Assembly: GCF_009906955.1 (NCBI RefSeq)
Contig: NZ_CP047656.1
Location: 4,525,001 to 4,589,000 of the forward strand
DNA length: 64,000 nucleotides
Source of the DNA: Paraglaciecola mesophila
GTDB taxonomy: Bacteria; Pseudomonadota; Gammaproteobacteria; Enterobacterales; Alteromonadaceae
Direction: 5' to 3'
The notes under the pieces are model-generated. The model was not told the origin of the DNA, did no database searches, and saw only the letters and a list, made by a program, of their open reading frames with translations. Positions 52,176-61,524 of the stretch are shown here, in pieces. The position numbers were made by a program, and so were the translations under genes. Numbering within the stretch: position 1 is the first letter of the stretch; each line of letters opens with the position of its first letter.

Positions 52176-53096
52176 ATGATAAATCGTCTGCAAGAATCTG
52201 ATATTAAACTATTACGTGTGTTTTATGCCGTTGCTTCGTGCAACGGTTTTACCGCTGCTGAGTCCGTTTTGCGGATGCAGCGGCCGAATATCAGCGCTGC
52301 TATTAAAAAGTTAGAAGACCGACTCGATTTGGTGCTATGTCATCGAGGGCGCGGTGGATTCCAAATGAGTAAAGAAGGCGAGGTGGTATTTCAGGAAACC
52401 AAGCGCATCTTTAATTCGTTTGATAATTTCGTATTTAATTTAAAAAGCCTACACGACGATTACTCTGGGCATATTACGTTAGTGATGATGGCAGGTTTAC
52501 CCCTTAATTATCACCTTGCAGTTAGTAAAGCTGTAAAAAGCACCATGAAAAAATTCAACGACATTCATGTCAACATTCAAACGCGCTTATATAATGAAGT
52601 TGAACACGTGGCCTTATCTGGTGAATGTCATTTGGTGTTATCCACTTATGATATGGTTAAACCTGAATCTGTCACGTTTCACCCAATAGAAGTGAAGTGC
52701 CGTGGCCGCCTGTATTGCGCGCCAACCCATCCTTTAGCTAAATATGCCGATGGTATCCCAGATAATGTTCGTATTGATGATTACCCTGCTATTGGGATAT
52801 CAGGACTATCCTCTGGTAATTATATTGACGGTGAGCGCCGCCTTTCGATTCAAACTTTTTCGGACTCATATGATGGCTGTTTATCAGCGATCATGACCGG
52901 AGAGTACATGGGATTGTTGCCTGACTATATGGTCGAGCATCAAGGGAAAGGTTTAGGTTTGGTGTCGATTAAAAATCGTCAATTTGAGTTTAATCATGAG
53001 TTGTTCATGATGAATGGGAAAAATACTCGACTGAATCCAGTGCTACGGCATTTAATCAAAGAAGTTGCTTACTTTATTCAGCAAACTGAAAAATAA
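52176..53096 (+). CDS. LysR family transcriptional regulator
   Basis: About 306 residues from ATG 52176 (in-frame GTG 52164 is an alternative). The N-terminal winged HTH (LLRVFYAVASCNGFTAAESVLRMQRPNISAAIKKLEDRL) is standard, and the C-terminal half is a LysR substrate-binding domain (about 90-300). The next gene is convergent and uvrB precedes it, so no divergent target gene suggests a ligand. Function unknown beyond the family. Confidence 0.9.
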   Translation: MINRLQESDIKLLRVFYAVASCNGFTAAESVLRMQRPNISAAIKKLEDRLDLVLCHRGRGGFQMSKEGEVVFQETKRIFNSFDNFVFNLKSLHDDYSGHITLVMMAGLPLNYHLAVSKAVKSTMKKFNDIHVNIQTRLYNEVEHVALSGECHLVLSTYDMVKPESVTFHPIEVKCRGRLYCAPTHPLAKYADGIPDNVRIDDYPAIGISGLSSGNYIDGERRLSIQTFSDSYDGCLSAIMTGEYMGLLPDYMVEHQGKGLGLVSIKNRQFEFNHELFMMNGKNTRLNPVLRHLIKEVAYFIQQTEK

Positions 53097-53176
53097 GTAA
53101 ACCTGTCTTCTAGGCAAGGAGTTTTGCGATAAGCAGTATTGTAGCAACACGTTCTCTTCACTGAGAAAGAACACCA

Positions 53177-55912
53177 TTATCCCAAATAAGAAAGTAATAC
53201 CGCGGTAAGCTTTTCTATGTTTACCGGCTTACTTACATGTTCATTGAATCCTACTTGCTGAGCTTTTTGTTTGCTCTCTTGCATTACATCTGCGGTCAAG
53301 GCAATGATTGGCAGTGAGGATTTGTCATGCTGTTGGCGTATTTGTTCAGTCGCAGCATAGCCATCAAGCACAGGCATTTGGCAGTCCATTAATATTAAGT
53401 CAAAATGGTGATGGCTTGCCGCTTGTACAGCTAAAGCGCCATTGCCGACTACCAAAGCTTTTAAGCCCAAACTGTTTAATATCTCTGTGATAACCACTTG
53501 GTTAATGTCGTTGTCTTCAGCCACTAGGATACGTTTTCCCTGCAGCGCAGTGACATCTTTGTTGAGCGCTTTTTCCCTTGGTGTGGATAGATTAACCAGT
53601 GTGGGAAGTGTTAAGGTAAGTACAAACTCGCTGCCAACGCCTTCTTCGCTTTCAACGGTTAAGCTGCCCTGCATTAATTGGGTGAGTTCATTAGAAATGG
53701 CTAACCCTAAGCCTGTTCCACCAAAGCGTCGCGTGGTGGAGGTATCCGCCTGTGAAAATGCGCTAAATAAATTTCCCTGTTGCGCAGGTGTAATGCCTAT
53801 GCCTGTGTCTTTCACCGTTATTTGTATGCGCGCAGTAGGGGGGATTTCATTGGTATTCTGTTCGACTATTGCCGCATGCAGAACAATGCCCCCCTGTTGC
53901 GTAAACTTGATTGCATTGCTGCATAAGTTGATGACGATTTGCTCGATCCTCAGAGGATCTCCCTTAAAAAATAAGCCTGGGGGTAGGTTATCTTCTAATG
54001 CCCAGTCAACGTTTTTAATACTTGCACCGGGCTCAAACATAGTAGATACACGATTTAAAATATCGTGGAAATCGAATTCCATCTCTTCCAGTACCAGTTT
54101 TTCTGATTCAATTTTAGAGATATCTAAAATGTCGTTAATGATCGCCAATAGCGTATCTGATGAGCTGGATATTTTATGAATGTAAGATTGATGCTCAGCA
54201 AGATCATTAGAACGCTTAGCAAGCTGGGAAAAGCCGATAATAGCGTTGAGGGGAGTGCGTATCTCGTGACTCATATTGGCTAAAAACTGGCTTTTGGCCT
54301 TGTTTGCTTTGTCTGCATCATGTTTCGCAAGGGCTAATGCGCGGGTACGAATTTCGACTTTACGGCTGAGTACAGCTTGTCGATTATTCATTAATAGAAT
54401 TAATGTCATAGAAAAAGCGACGATAACCACTTGGAAAATAGAAAAAAACATCGAAAAGCTATACTGATGATGAAGCAGGTACTGGGATTTTGGTGCTAAA
54501 TCTAAGCGCCAGGTTTGTCCCGGCAATGTTATAGGCAGAGAAATAAAATGCTCTTTGTCAATTAAGCTCGGGTGAGCTGAATGTGTGTTGCTAGCAAATA
54601 TTTCATGGCCGCCATTTTCTGAGACCTCGAAATCAAATATGTCCAAGGCATTTTTTGATAACCCAGCGTCGAGGATTTGAGATACTAAGAATACCCCTGT
54701 TGCATACCCTCTAATATGTTCTCCTAGGCTATCTTCGTATACAGGAGCAAACAACAAGTATGCGGGTTGAAAGCTATCAGACTGCACCAGTTTAATGATG
54801 GGGGTGGCCGATAATTGAAAGGGAACATCCGATTGCGCCAATGCCGATTTACGCACCGAATTGGAATACACATTAAATCCGATGGCCGCTTCGTTTCCTC
54901 GTTCTGGAGTAATAAATTTTACAAACACGATGGGATCGATTGGCTCGATTGGCTCCCCCTTTATCATAATGGGACGTTGATATATTTGGCTCAGTTGTGC
55001 CTGTTGCTCTGATTTGCGATTTGCCGGTATTCTTGGGTTCCAAGACAATGCTTTGAGGGTGGGTTGTTGTTGCATAAGATGTTTTGAAAAGCGATTAAAA
55101 TCTTCACGGCTTAGATCAGGTTTAGATTGCACATGATTAGCCAAAACCTGTAATTGATGATTACTTTCGCTAATGGCGCGATGTAAGCGGGTTTCAATGA
55201 GCTGGCGTTCGCGATGGGCTAGAGCAAGGGCATTTTCATAATTGTAATTGGCAAATAATATCGAGCTAACAGATAGTGCCAAAAATAACAGACTATTGAT
55301 GGCTAAAATCAGTAACCTGTTTTTCTGTTTGCCTGACCTGAATACGGTGATATCGAGCAAGCCCAATATAAAAGGAGTAGCGAGGAGCACGCCTAAGGTA
55401 TCGCCCATCCACCACATGAGGACGTTGTTCCAATAAAAGGCATCGCTAAAAGCAGGGTTGAAATAACTAAGGGTAAAAATGCCCACATTGGCCGAAATAA
55501 GGTTGGAGGCAATACCTACAATCAGTACAAATAAAATGGCCGGTTTGTCTGATCTAAGGTTCAGCGGGCTGCCTAGCCAGAATCTCAAAATACCTCCCCC
55601 AGCCATTCCTTGTGCACCAGCCCCTAGTGCAATAATGAAGTTTTCCAGCAGCGGCGTTATATTGTCGAAACTAATGGAAGGGCCACTATAAATAGAGAGG
55701 TTGTACATTAAGCAGGCGCCAAATGCGGCAGGAAAGAATCGCCACCACCATAAGTAACAGCCTACCAGTGCAATACCCGCAGGCAGCCAGATTGATACGA
55801 CGTCAGTTTGTTTTAATACTGCGGTTAGGCCATGAGCCACCAAAAAGTAGGCAAGAGCGAGCAAAAGGTACAAGCGCCAAGAAAGTAGGTGAGCGGGAAC
55901 TTGGCGTTTCAT
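53177..55912 (-). CDS. MASE1-CHASE hybrid sensor histidine kinase
   Basis: About 911 residues from ATG 55912 (TTG 55927 possible). An N-terminal MASE1 domain with about eight membrane helices (about 10-230) precedes a periplasmic CHASE-type sensor (about 240-440, LKALSWNPRIP) and another membrane helix. HisKA follows with phospho-acceptor His549 in MSHEIRTPLN. HATPase_c has NLCSNAIKFT, DTGIGI and GTGLGLAI, and a C-terminal receiver has acceptor Asp843 in LILMDCQMPVLDG. Ligand and output partner are unknown; with its receiver but no Hpt domain it likely signals through a separate phosphotransfer protein. Single gene on its strand. Confidence 0.93.
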   Translation of the reverse strand: MKRQVPAHLLSWRLYLLLALAYFLVAHGLTAVLKQTDVVSIWLPAGIALVGCYLWWWRFFPAAFGACLMYNLSIYSGPSISFDNITPLLENFIIALGAGAQGMAGGGILRFWLGSPLNLRSDKPAILFVLIVGIASNLISANVGIFTLSYFNPAFSDAFYWNNVLMWWMGDTLGVLLATPFILGLLDITVFRSGKQKNRLLILAINSLLFLALSVSSILFANYNYENALALAHRERQLIETRLHRAISESNHQLQVLANHVQSKPDLSREDFNRFSKHLMQQQPTLKALSWNPRIPANRKSEQQAQLSQIYQRPIMIKGEPIEPIDPIVFVKFITPERGNEAAIGFNVYSNSVRKSALAQSDVPFQLSATPIIKLVQSDSFQPAYLLFAPVYEDSLGEHIRGYATGVFLVSQILDAGLSKNALDIFDFEVSENGGHEIFASNTHSAHPSLIDKEHFISLPITLPGQTWRLDLAPKSQYLLHHQYSFSMFFSIFQVVIVAFSMTLILLMNNRQAVLSRKVEIRTRALALAKHDADKANKAKSQFLANMSHEIRTPLNAIIGFSQLAKRSNDLAEHQSYIHKISSSSDTLLAIINDILDISKIESEKLVLEEMEFDFHDILNRVSTMFEPGASIKNVDWALEDNLPPGLFFKGDPLRIEQIVINLCSNAIKFTQQGGIVLHAAIVEQNTNEIPPTARIQITVKDTGIGITPAQQGNLFSAFSQADTSTTRRFGGTGLGLAISNELTQLMQGSLTVESEEGVGSEFVLTLTLPTLVNLSTPREKALNKDVTALQGKRILVAEDNDINQVVITEILNSLGLKALVVGNGALAVQAASHHHFDLILMDCQMPVLDGYAATEQIRQQHDKSSLPIIALTADVMQESKQKAQQVGFNEHVSKPVNIEKLTAVLLSYLG

Positions 55913-56148
55913 AGGGAAAGTTGACAACCATCAAGTTCAATCCCAACGAATGGAAAACAATCATTTTGTTTGCGACAGCGATAACGGATCAACAAATGTA
56001 CCCTGCAGTAAAATGCGTTATTAAAGTATTGATAGTGATTGCAAAGTCTCAATAAATCAAATTACGAAGGCATAATTTACTTGCCTTATCACCCTAACGC
56101 ACGTGTGATAAGGCAACGGTTTTGCTGTATTGATGAGTAAAAAACTGA

Positions 56149-56805
56149 CTATTCGTATGATAATGGGTCTATTGTGTTGTTTTTTTCAAATGCCTCAAGT
56201 CGTTCTTGGCACGCACCACATTTTCCGCAAGCTTTTTCTCGACCGTTATAACACGTCCACGTTAAGCCATAATCGAGCCCCATGTTTAATCCTGCGGTTA
56301 AAATATCGATTTTGCTCTGATATAAGAAAGGAGAAACAATTTCGATTTTTTCATAGTTGGCTATGGCGCAAACGTCGTTCATGCGTTCAACAAATTCAGG
56401 GCGGCAGTCAGGGTATATGTCATGATCACCTGAATGCGCCCCGTAATAGACTTTATTTGCATCCAATGAAACAGCGTAACCCACCGCCATGGATAATAAA
56501 ATCATGTTCCGATTAGGCACCACAGTCGATTTCATACTTTCTTCTGCGTAATGCCCTTCTGGGATATCGACGTCAGAGGTAAGTGACGAACCTCCAATGA
56601 GCTCATTAATGGCAGATATATCAATAATTTTATGCGCTACACCCAATGTCTTGCAGGCGTGACTGGCGTAATCTAATTCTTTGCTATGGCGTTGTCCGTA
56701 GTTAAACGACAGCGCATATACGTCATATCCGTCCTTGACAGCCATATTTAGAACAGTAAAAGAGTCCATACCACCTGAAAATATTACCACCACCTTTTGT
56801 ACCAT
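56149..56805 (-). CDS. queC: 7-cyano-7-deazaguanine synthase
   Basis: 218 residues. An ATP-dependent enzyme converting 7-carboxy-7-deazaguanine to preQ0 for queuosine. The PP-loop is IFSGGMDSFT near residue 8, and a C-terminal zinc site has Cys in CYNGREKACGKCGACQERL. It is divergent from queE, which makes its substrate, with about 99 bases between the two starts. queD and queF are not in the window. Confidence 0.96.
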   Translation of the reverse strand: MVQKVVVIFSGGMDSFTVLNMAVKDGYDVYALSFNYGQRHSKELDYASHACKTLGVAHKIIDISAINELIGGSSLTSDVDIPEGHYAEESMKSTVVPNRNMILLSMAVGYAVSLDANKVYYGAHSGDHDIYPDCRPEFVERMNDVCAIANYEKIEIVSPFLYQSKIDILTAGLNMGLDYGLTWTCYNGREKACGKCGACQERLEAFEKNNTIDPLSYE

Positions 56806-56904
56806 TTGTCCTGCTTCTCTATAATCGACCTTTTCAAGATGCTAATGTTAAGCTATCCGGTTGATAAATCCCAGATAACCCTTAGTAAAACCACAGGAAA
56901 GCTG

Positions 56905-57585
56905 TTGAATACATACAAGATAAATGAGGTTTTCGAATCTCTACAAGGAGAGGGTGCTCATACGGGCGTTCCTTCTATTTTTATTCGCCTCCAGGGATGC
57001 CCAGTGGGCTGCCCGTGGTGCGACACCAAACATACTTGGGAAATTGATCAAAACCTAAAAGTGGAAGCGTCCGTTGTGATGGCGCAAAATGTTGATACTG
57101 AGCAGTGGTTTGAGCATACGCCCGAGCAGTTATTGGATTTATTTAGGCAACATGGATATACCGCGAGTAATATTATTCTTACTGGTGGTGAGCCATGCAT
57201 GTACGACTTAATTGATCTCTCTAGTGTGTTAATAGAGAACGGGTATAGCGTTCAAATAGAGACAAGCGGAACCTATGAGATTATGGCGCACCCTGACACT
57301 TGGGTGACGGTGTCACCGAAAGTTAATATGCCGGGTAAACGTGACGTGCTAAAAAGTGCGCTGCTGCGGGCTAACGAGATTAAACATCCGGTAGCAATGG
57401 AAAAGCACATTGAAGAACTAGAGCAAGTTTTGTCATTATTGGAGGGCTCAAATACGACTAAACCTTTAATCTATCTGCAACCCATAAGTCAACAAAAACG
57501 AGCAACTGAACTGTGCATTAAAACCTGTATCGCCCGCAACTGGCGGCTATCTCTGCAAACACATAAATTTATTGGTATTGAATAA
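56905..57585 (+). CDS. queE: 7-carboxy-7-deazaguanine synthase (radical SAM)
   Basis: 226 residues from TTG 56905. It rearranges 6-carboxytetrahydropterin to 7-carboxy-7-deazaguanine. The radical-SAM motif is CPVGCPWC (CX3CX2C), preceded by the QueE stretch NEVFESLQGEGAHTGVPSIFIRLQG; GGEPCM binds SAM. The TTG start is preferred because AGGAAA lies 4 bases upstream and the length then fits E. coli QueE (223). In-frame ATGs at 56839 and 56845 would add 20-22 unrelated residues without a ribosome site. Confidence 0.95.
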   Translation: MNTYKINEVFESLQGEGAHTGVPSIFIRLQGCPVGCPWCDTKHTWEIDQNLKVEASVVMAQNVDTEQWFEHTPEQLLDLFRQHGYTASNIILTGGEPCMYDLIDLSSVLIENGYSVQIETSGTYEIMAHPDTWVTVSPKVNMPGKRDVLKSALLRANEIKHPVAMEKHIEELEQVLSLLEGSNTTKPLIYLQPISQQKRATELCIKTCIARNWRLSLQTHKFIGIE

Positions 57586-57598
57586 TTAAGGTTTTTAT

Positions 57599-58033
57599 AT
57601 GCAACGTGACGCAATGAAATTTTTAACTGATTACGCACACGCCCTTGACCGACGAGATGAGGAGCGTTTAATCGATTTTTGTTTATTACCAACGGTCGTG
57701 ATGAATGACAATGATAAACGGGTGTTTATTCAAGGAGAAGAATTGGCAAAAGCGTGTCATGTTATGGTTAGACGCCTAAAAGAGGCAAATATTGTCTATC
57801 ACAAACCGAATTTAACCCAAGCCATTCGCCTGTCTGATACGTTACATTTTTTGAAAATGCGCTGGCAGTTGTTAGACAAAGACAAACAGGTTATTTTTAC
57901 CTGTGCCACTTCGTATACTTTGCAGCAAGTCAGTGATGGCACATTGAAAATTATAGTGGCGGTAGTGGATGACGATAGGAAATCCTTTTTCAGTTTTTTC
58001 GCAAAAAATGATGAGAGCGAAGCTATTGGTTAA
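57599..58033 (+). CDS. Small cytoplasmic protein, possibly NTF2/SnoaL-like
   Basis: 144 residues, no signal or membrane segment. The pattern of two N-terminal helices (AMKFLTDYAHALDRRDEERLIDFC) and a following beta-rich part ending in TLKIIVAVVDDDRKSFFSFF suggests an NTF2/SnoaL-like cone fold. No catalytic residue can be named. It begins 13 bases after queE and overlaps the next gene by 26 bases, so it may be in the queE transcript. Function not recognised. Confidence 0.65.
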   Translation: MQRDAMKFLTDYAHALDRRDEERLIDFCLLPTVVMNDNDKRVFIQGEELAKACHVMVRRLKEANIVYHKPNLTQAIRLSDTLHFLKMRWQLLDKDKQVIFTCATSYTLQQVSDGTLKIIVAVVDDDRKSFFSFFAKNDESEAIG

Positions 58034-58892
58034 ATTAATTGTTGGGTTCGCGCTGTTTATATCCTTGTCAGCGCAGGCAGCCACATGGCGTATCACCTAC
58101 CCTAGACCGATGTCAGAGTCGGATAAGCGTTCAATATATCCCGTTAAATTGTTGGCCTTGGCACTTGAGCAAACCGGTGTGCAATATTCTTTAATGCCCT
58201 CGGAACGCATTATGCTGCAAAATAAAGCGCTTAAACGGTTGATGGACAGTCGCGATGTAAATGTCGTGTGGAGCGTGACAGACAAACAGCGAGAACAACA
58301 ACTTTTACCGATTCGTATCCCGATTTACAAAGGGTTAATTGGCTGGCGACTATTGCTTATTCGTGACGACATGCCTGCACGATTTAAATATGTTCAAAAA
58401 TTGGAGCACTTGATAAAACTTATCCCAGTACAGGGGAGAGACTGGCCTGACACTAAAGTGTTACAAGCCAACGGGTTTAACGTCACCTCTGACAATTCGT
58501 ATGGCAATTTGTTTAACATATTACGCCAAGCTCAAGGGGATTTCTTCCCGCGCTCTGTGGTCGAAATTTGGGATGAGATCGACAACCCAGCGTACAACAC
58601 AGATTTAATGGTTGAGAACGAAATAGCCATTCGCTATCCAGAGGCAATGTATTTTTTCGTCAATAAAAAGAGTCGCCCCTTGGCTAATCTACTTGAAAAA
58701 GGATTGGAGAAAGCCATAGAAAATGGCACATTTGAACAGCTTTTTGTGCATACATTTCAGGATAAGCTAGACAGAGCTAAAATGTCGTCAAGACATATAT
58801 TTGAATTAGAAAATAGTTTTTTACCCACAGCCACACCATTAGAACGAAAAGAGTTATGGTACCAGCCCGAGGAAGCCTCAGCTGAGAACTAA
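58008..58892 (+). CDS. Periplasmic solute-binding-like protein
   Basis: About 294 residues from ATG 58008 (58011 equally possible); the longer frame from 57969 buries the signal peptide. The signal runs to LSAQAAT (about residue 25). The mature protein resembles SBP family 3 periplasmic proteins that lack transporter genes: NVVWSVTDKQREQQLLPIRIPIYKGLIGWRLLL is the typical stretch. No permease or ATPase is nearby, so a sensor or enzyme-like role is possible. A terminator follows. Confidence 0.7.
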   Translation: MMRAKLLVKLIVGFALFISLSAQAATWRITYPRPMSESDKRSIYPVKLLALALEQTGVQYSLMPSERIMLQNKALKRLMDSRDVNVVWSVTDKQREQQLLPIRIPIYKGLIGWRLLLIRDDMPARFKYVQKLEHLIKLIPVQGRDWPDTKVLQANGFNVTSDNSYGNLFNILRQAQGDFFPRSVVEIWDEIDNPAYNTDLMVENEIAIRYPEAMYFFVNKKSRPLANLLEKGLEKAIENGTFEQLFVHTFQDKLDRAKMSSRHIFELENSFLPTATPLERKELWYQPEEASAEN

Positions 58893-58979
58893 CACCTTGC
58901 GCGTTGCTTTTAGCTCGGTGCGTGCGGGCGCGCTCTGCGTTCGGCTGGTTTAAAGGTCCTATCAAAAATAGTAGAAAAT

Positions 58980-59013
58980 AGGTCACATTGCTTTACGCTA
59001 ATGTGACCTTTTT
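58980..59013 (+). terminator. Terminator after the periplasmic binding-like gene
   Basis: AGGTCACATT (58980-58989) pairs with AATGTGACCT (59000-59009) and is followed by a T-run. It lies between convergent genes. Confidence 0.88.
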
Positions 59014-59036
59014 GTTGGTATTTGATAAGCAGATTG

Positions 59037-60044
59037 CTAGGCGTCTTTTAGATTGACTACATAACGTCCAACCACTTGGCCTTTAAAGAATTTATCTAGA
59101 TACTCAGGGGTTTCATTCAAAGAGATTTCTTGTTGGTAGCTATCTAAATTAGGCAGTTTCATATCCGTTGCGACGCGTTGCCAAATATGTTGCTTGTCTG
59201 CTAATGGAATATACACTGAATCCACACCCAGCAGGGATATACCACGAGTGATAAAAGGAATGACGCTCATCGCAATCTCAGGTGAGGCCGCTAAACCCAC
59301 TGATGCAACGCCGCCTCCTGGTTTGAGCTGTTTTAGTAGCCCAGTTAAATAGTCGCCGCCTAGTGTATCTATGGCGTGCGCCCATTTGGATTTTCCTGCG
59401 GGGGCGTTTTTGACCTCTAAGATCGTGTCTCTGTGCAATATTTCACTGGCACCAAGTGCGGTTAATTTATCTGATTGTTCAGGCTTACCGGAAAATGCCA
59501 CCACGTCATAGCCCAATTGTTTAAGTAGCGCAATACTAATGCTGCCGACACCGCCTGTGGCCCCTGTTACAGCAACGGGACCATCACTGGGTTTTGCGCC
59601 CATCTTTTCCAGCTTTTGAATACACAAGGCAGCGGTGATACCGCCAGTACCATAAGTCATCGCTTCTTTTAACGATAAAGTGCTCGGGCAGGCGACTGCC
59701 CAATTTGCAGGAATCGAGATGACTTGACCGAGACCGCCTGGGGTATTCATACCCAGATCGTACCCAAAAACAACTACCTCATCGCCCGCGCTAAATGTAC
59801 CAGACTTGTCGTTTAGAACGATACCTGCTGCATCTATACCTGGCGTGTGGGGGAAGTTTTGGCTAATGCGTTTATTGCCGCTCGCCGACATGGCATCTTT
59901 ATAATTAAGTGATGAGTAATGTACTTCAATCTGTAAATCATTCTCAGGTAAGTCGCTGATGTGGCGCTGAACGATTCGTTTGCTAAACGTATTGTCTTTT
60001 TGCTCTTCGACGAGTAAAGCGTTAAAGGTGTCAATTTGAGACAT
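59037..60044 (-). CDS. acuI: Acrylyl-CoA reductase / YhdH-type zinc-free MDR oxidoreductase
   Basis: 335 residues of the medium-chain dehydrogenase/reductase superfamily, YhdH/AcuI group. It carries SSLNYKDAMSASG near the N-terminus, GIDAAGIV, and the NADPH-binding motif VTGATGGVGSISIALLKQLG (about 152-171). No zinc-ligand cysteine cluster is seen. AcuI in marine bacteria reduces acryloyl-CoA, a toxic product of DMSP breakdown. That role fits a marine host but is inferred from family membership only. AGGAG is upstream of ATG 60044. Confidence 0.85.
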   Translation of the reverse strand: MSQIDTFNALLVEEQKDNTFSKRIVQRHISDLPENDLQIEVHYSSLNYKDAMSASGNKRISQNFPHTPGIDAAGIVLNDKSGTFSAGDEVVVFGYDLGMNTPGGLGQVISIPANWAVACPSTLSLKEAMTYGTGGITAALCIQKLEKMGAKPSDGPVAVTGATGGVGSISIALLKQLGYDVVAFSGKPEQSDKLTALGASEILHRDTILEVKNAPAGKSKWAHAIDTLGGDYLTGLLKQLKPGGGVASVGLAASPEIAMSVIPFITRGISLLGVDSVYIPLADKQHIWQRVATDMKLPNLDSYQQEISLNETPEYLDKFFKGQVVGRYVVNLKDA

Positions 60045-60447
60045 GAATTTATTTCTCCTGTTGTGAAAAAATGCTTAACCTTACGCGAACATAGTATTGT
60101 GCATTCGTTATTGGTTAGCATGCTGCACTGGCTACAATCGATAAAAGGGGCGTAGCCGTGTCATTGTCAGTATTTACTCTCACTAAATGTTGGGGAAGGC
60201 TTTGGGGATTCAAGTACTGGTTATCATTTGTTTGTTGCTAGGTATGTACAGTTATGTTTTGCCTTGCCTGTTGGAATTTCTATTCATCCTATGAAGTCAG
60301 GTGAATTAATCAAATAAAGTATGTATTTACTAAAAGCAGATTTACTCTAATCACTAAGAAAATCACACAGGTTGATTTTCACACCTGATTTTCACGCTAA
60401 GTGGATTTTTCGTGAACCCCTTGAGCACGATTGAAAGAGGAATTGTC
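60045..60447. other. 403-base divergent intergenic region
   Basis: Separates the AcuI-like gene from the SDR gene. The only structure seen is TGATTTTCAC repeated at 60373-60382 and 60386-60395 (13-base period), flanked by CAGGT/ACCTG arms. This is a possible operator of the SDR gene. The rest is AT-rich without a frame. Confidence 0.5.
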
Positions 60448-61335
60448 ATGTCGAATGAATTTAACGGAAAAACAGCCATCATCTCTGGTGCGGCTGGTGG
60501 TATAGGTCTAGCGCTAGCTGAAGCGTTAGGTCAACAGGGGATGAATATAGTCATGGGTGACATTGACATTCAAGCACTGGCTGTATCCCGACAGGCGCTA
60601 CTCGACAAGGGGATCAATGTATTGGCCTGTGAGTTGGATGTAACAGATTACAAGCAGTGGCAAGATGTCGTTTCTCGAGCCAAAGAGGCTTATGGAAAAG
60701 TGCATATGGTGGTCAACAACGCTGGTGTGGGCGGGATCCCAGGCAAGATTGAAGATACCGAGCACGCCACATGGCGCTGGGTGATGGATGTTAACGTGAT
60801 GGGCGTATTATACGGGGCACAAGCGTGCGTACCTGCTATAAAAGAGCACAGTGAAGGGGGCTGGGTCATTAATGTAGCCTCTATGGCCGGTATGTTAGGC
60901 ATGCCCTATGCTGGGGCATATTGCGCGTCTAAGGCGGCCGTGGTGTCTATGACTGAAAGTTGGGCGGTTGAGCTTGCGCCGCATAATATTCATGTATCCG
61001 CGTTATGCCCAGCATTTGTGAAAACGCGCATTCATGAATCACATCGTAACCGACAAGAAAAGTATGCAGTTGCGCCTACTGAACGCCAAGATAAAAAGAA
61101 ACTACAAGCTGGTGCGAATGCAGCTGCTTTAGCTGTTGAATCTGGTATTCCAGTTAACGTACTTGCCGAGCGAGTTTTGGAAGCTTTAGCATCGAAACAG
61201 ACATACATTTATACCCATCCGAATTATCGAAAAGTGACCAGTGGCCGCTCTAAAGCGATTGACAAAGCCTTTGTTGATGCACAAGAAAGCCCGGTTGTAG
61301 GCCACTTAATTGATGAAGAAATAGTGACTTTCTAA
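60448..61335 (+). CDS. Short-chain dehydrogenase/reductase
   Basis: 295 residues from ATG 60448, with AGAGGA 7 bases upstream; an in-frame upstream start at 60412 lacks a ribosome site. A classical SDR with cofactor motif GAAGGIG (about 12-18), NNAGVGG and the active-site Ser/Tyr/Lys as in NVASMAGMLGMPYAGAYCASK. The C-terminal 80 residues are longer than in typical 250-residue SDRs. Substrate unknown. Divergent from the AcuI-like gene. Confidence 0.88.
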   Translation: MSNEFNGKTAIISGAAGGIGLALAEALGQQGMNIVMGDIDIQALAVSRQALLDKGINVLACELDVTDYKQWQDVVSRAKEAYGKVHMVVNNAGVGGIPGKIEDTEHATWRWVMDVNVMGVLYGAQACVPAIKEHSEGGWVINVASMAGMLGMPYAGAYCASKAAVVSMTESWAVELAPHNIHVSALCPAFVKTRIHESHRNRQEKYAVAPTERQDKKKLQAGANAAALAVESGIPVNVLAERVLEALASKQTYIYTHPNYRKVTSGRSKAIDKAFVDAQESPVVGHLIDEEIVTF

Positions 61336-61367
61336 TAGATATTAGTTCATTTTGTAAGTCAGTGAAT

Positions 61368-61390
61368 AAGGGGCGTAAGCTCCTTTTTTA
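61368..61390 (+). terminator. Terminator of the SDR gene
   Basis: AAGGGGC pairs with GCTCCTT (one G-T pair) across GTAA and is followed by five T. Confidence 0.75.
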
Positions 61391-61470
61391 TGACGGTTTT
61401 TGATATTTATTAGACTTTCGCCGACTTCCCTTAACACTCGCAGATACACGATTCACTGATTAACAGGCAC

Positions 61471-61493
61471 AAAAAAACCGCCGAAGCGGTTTT
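61471..61493 (-). terminator. Terminator of asnB
   Basis: AAAACCGC (61474-61481) pairs with GCGGTTTT (61486-61493) across CGAA. On the minus strand the stem is followed by a T-run. Confidence 0.88.
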
Positions 61494-61524
61494 ATTATAT
61501 TGCTAGTCGAATTGAACCACCCAA

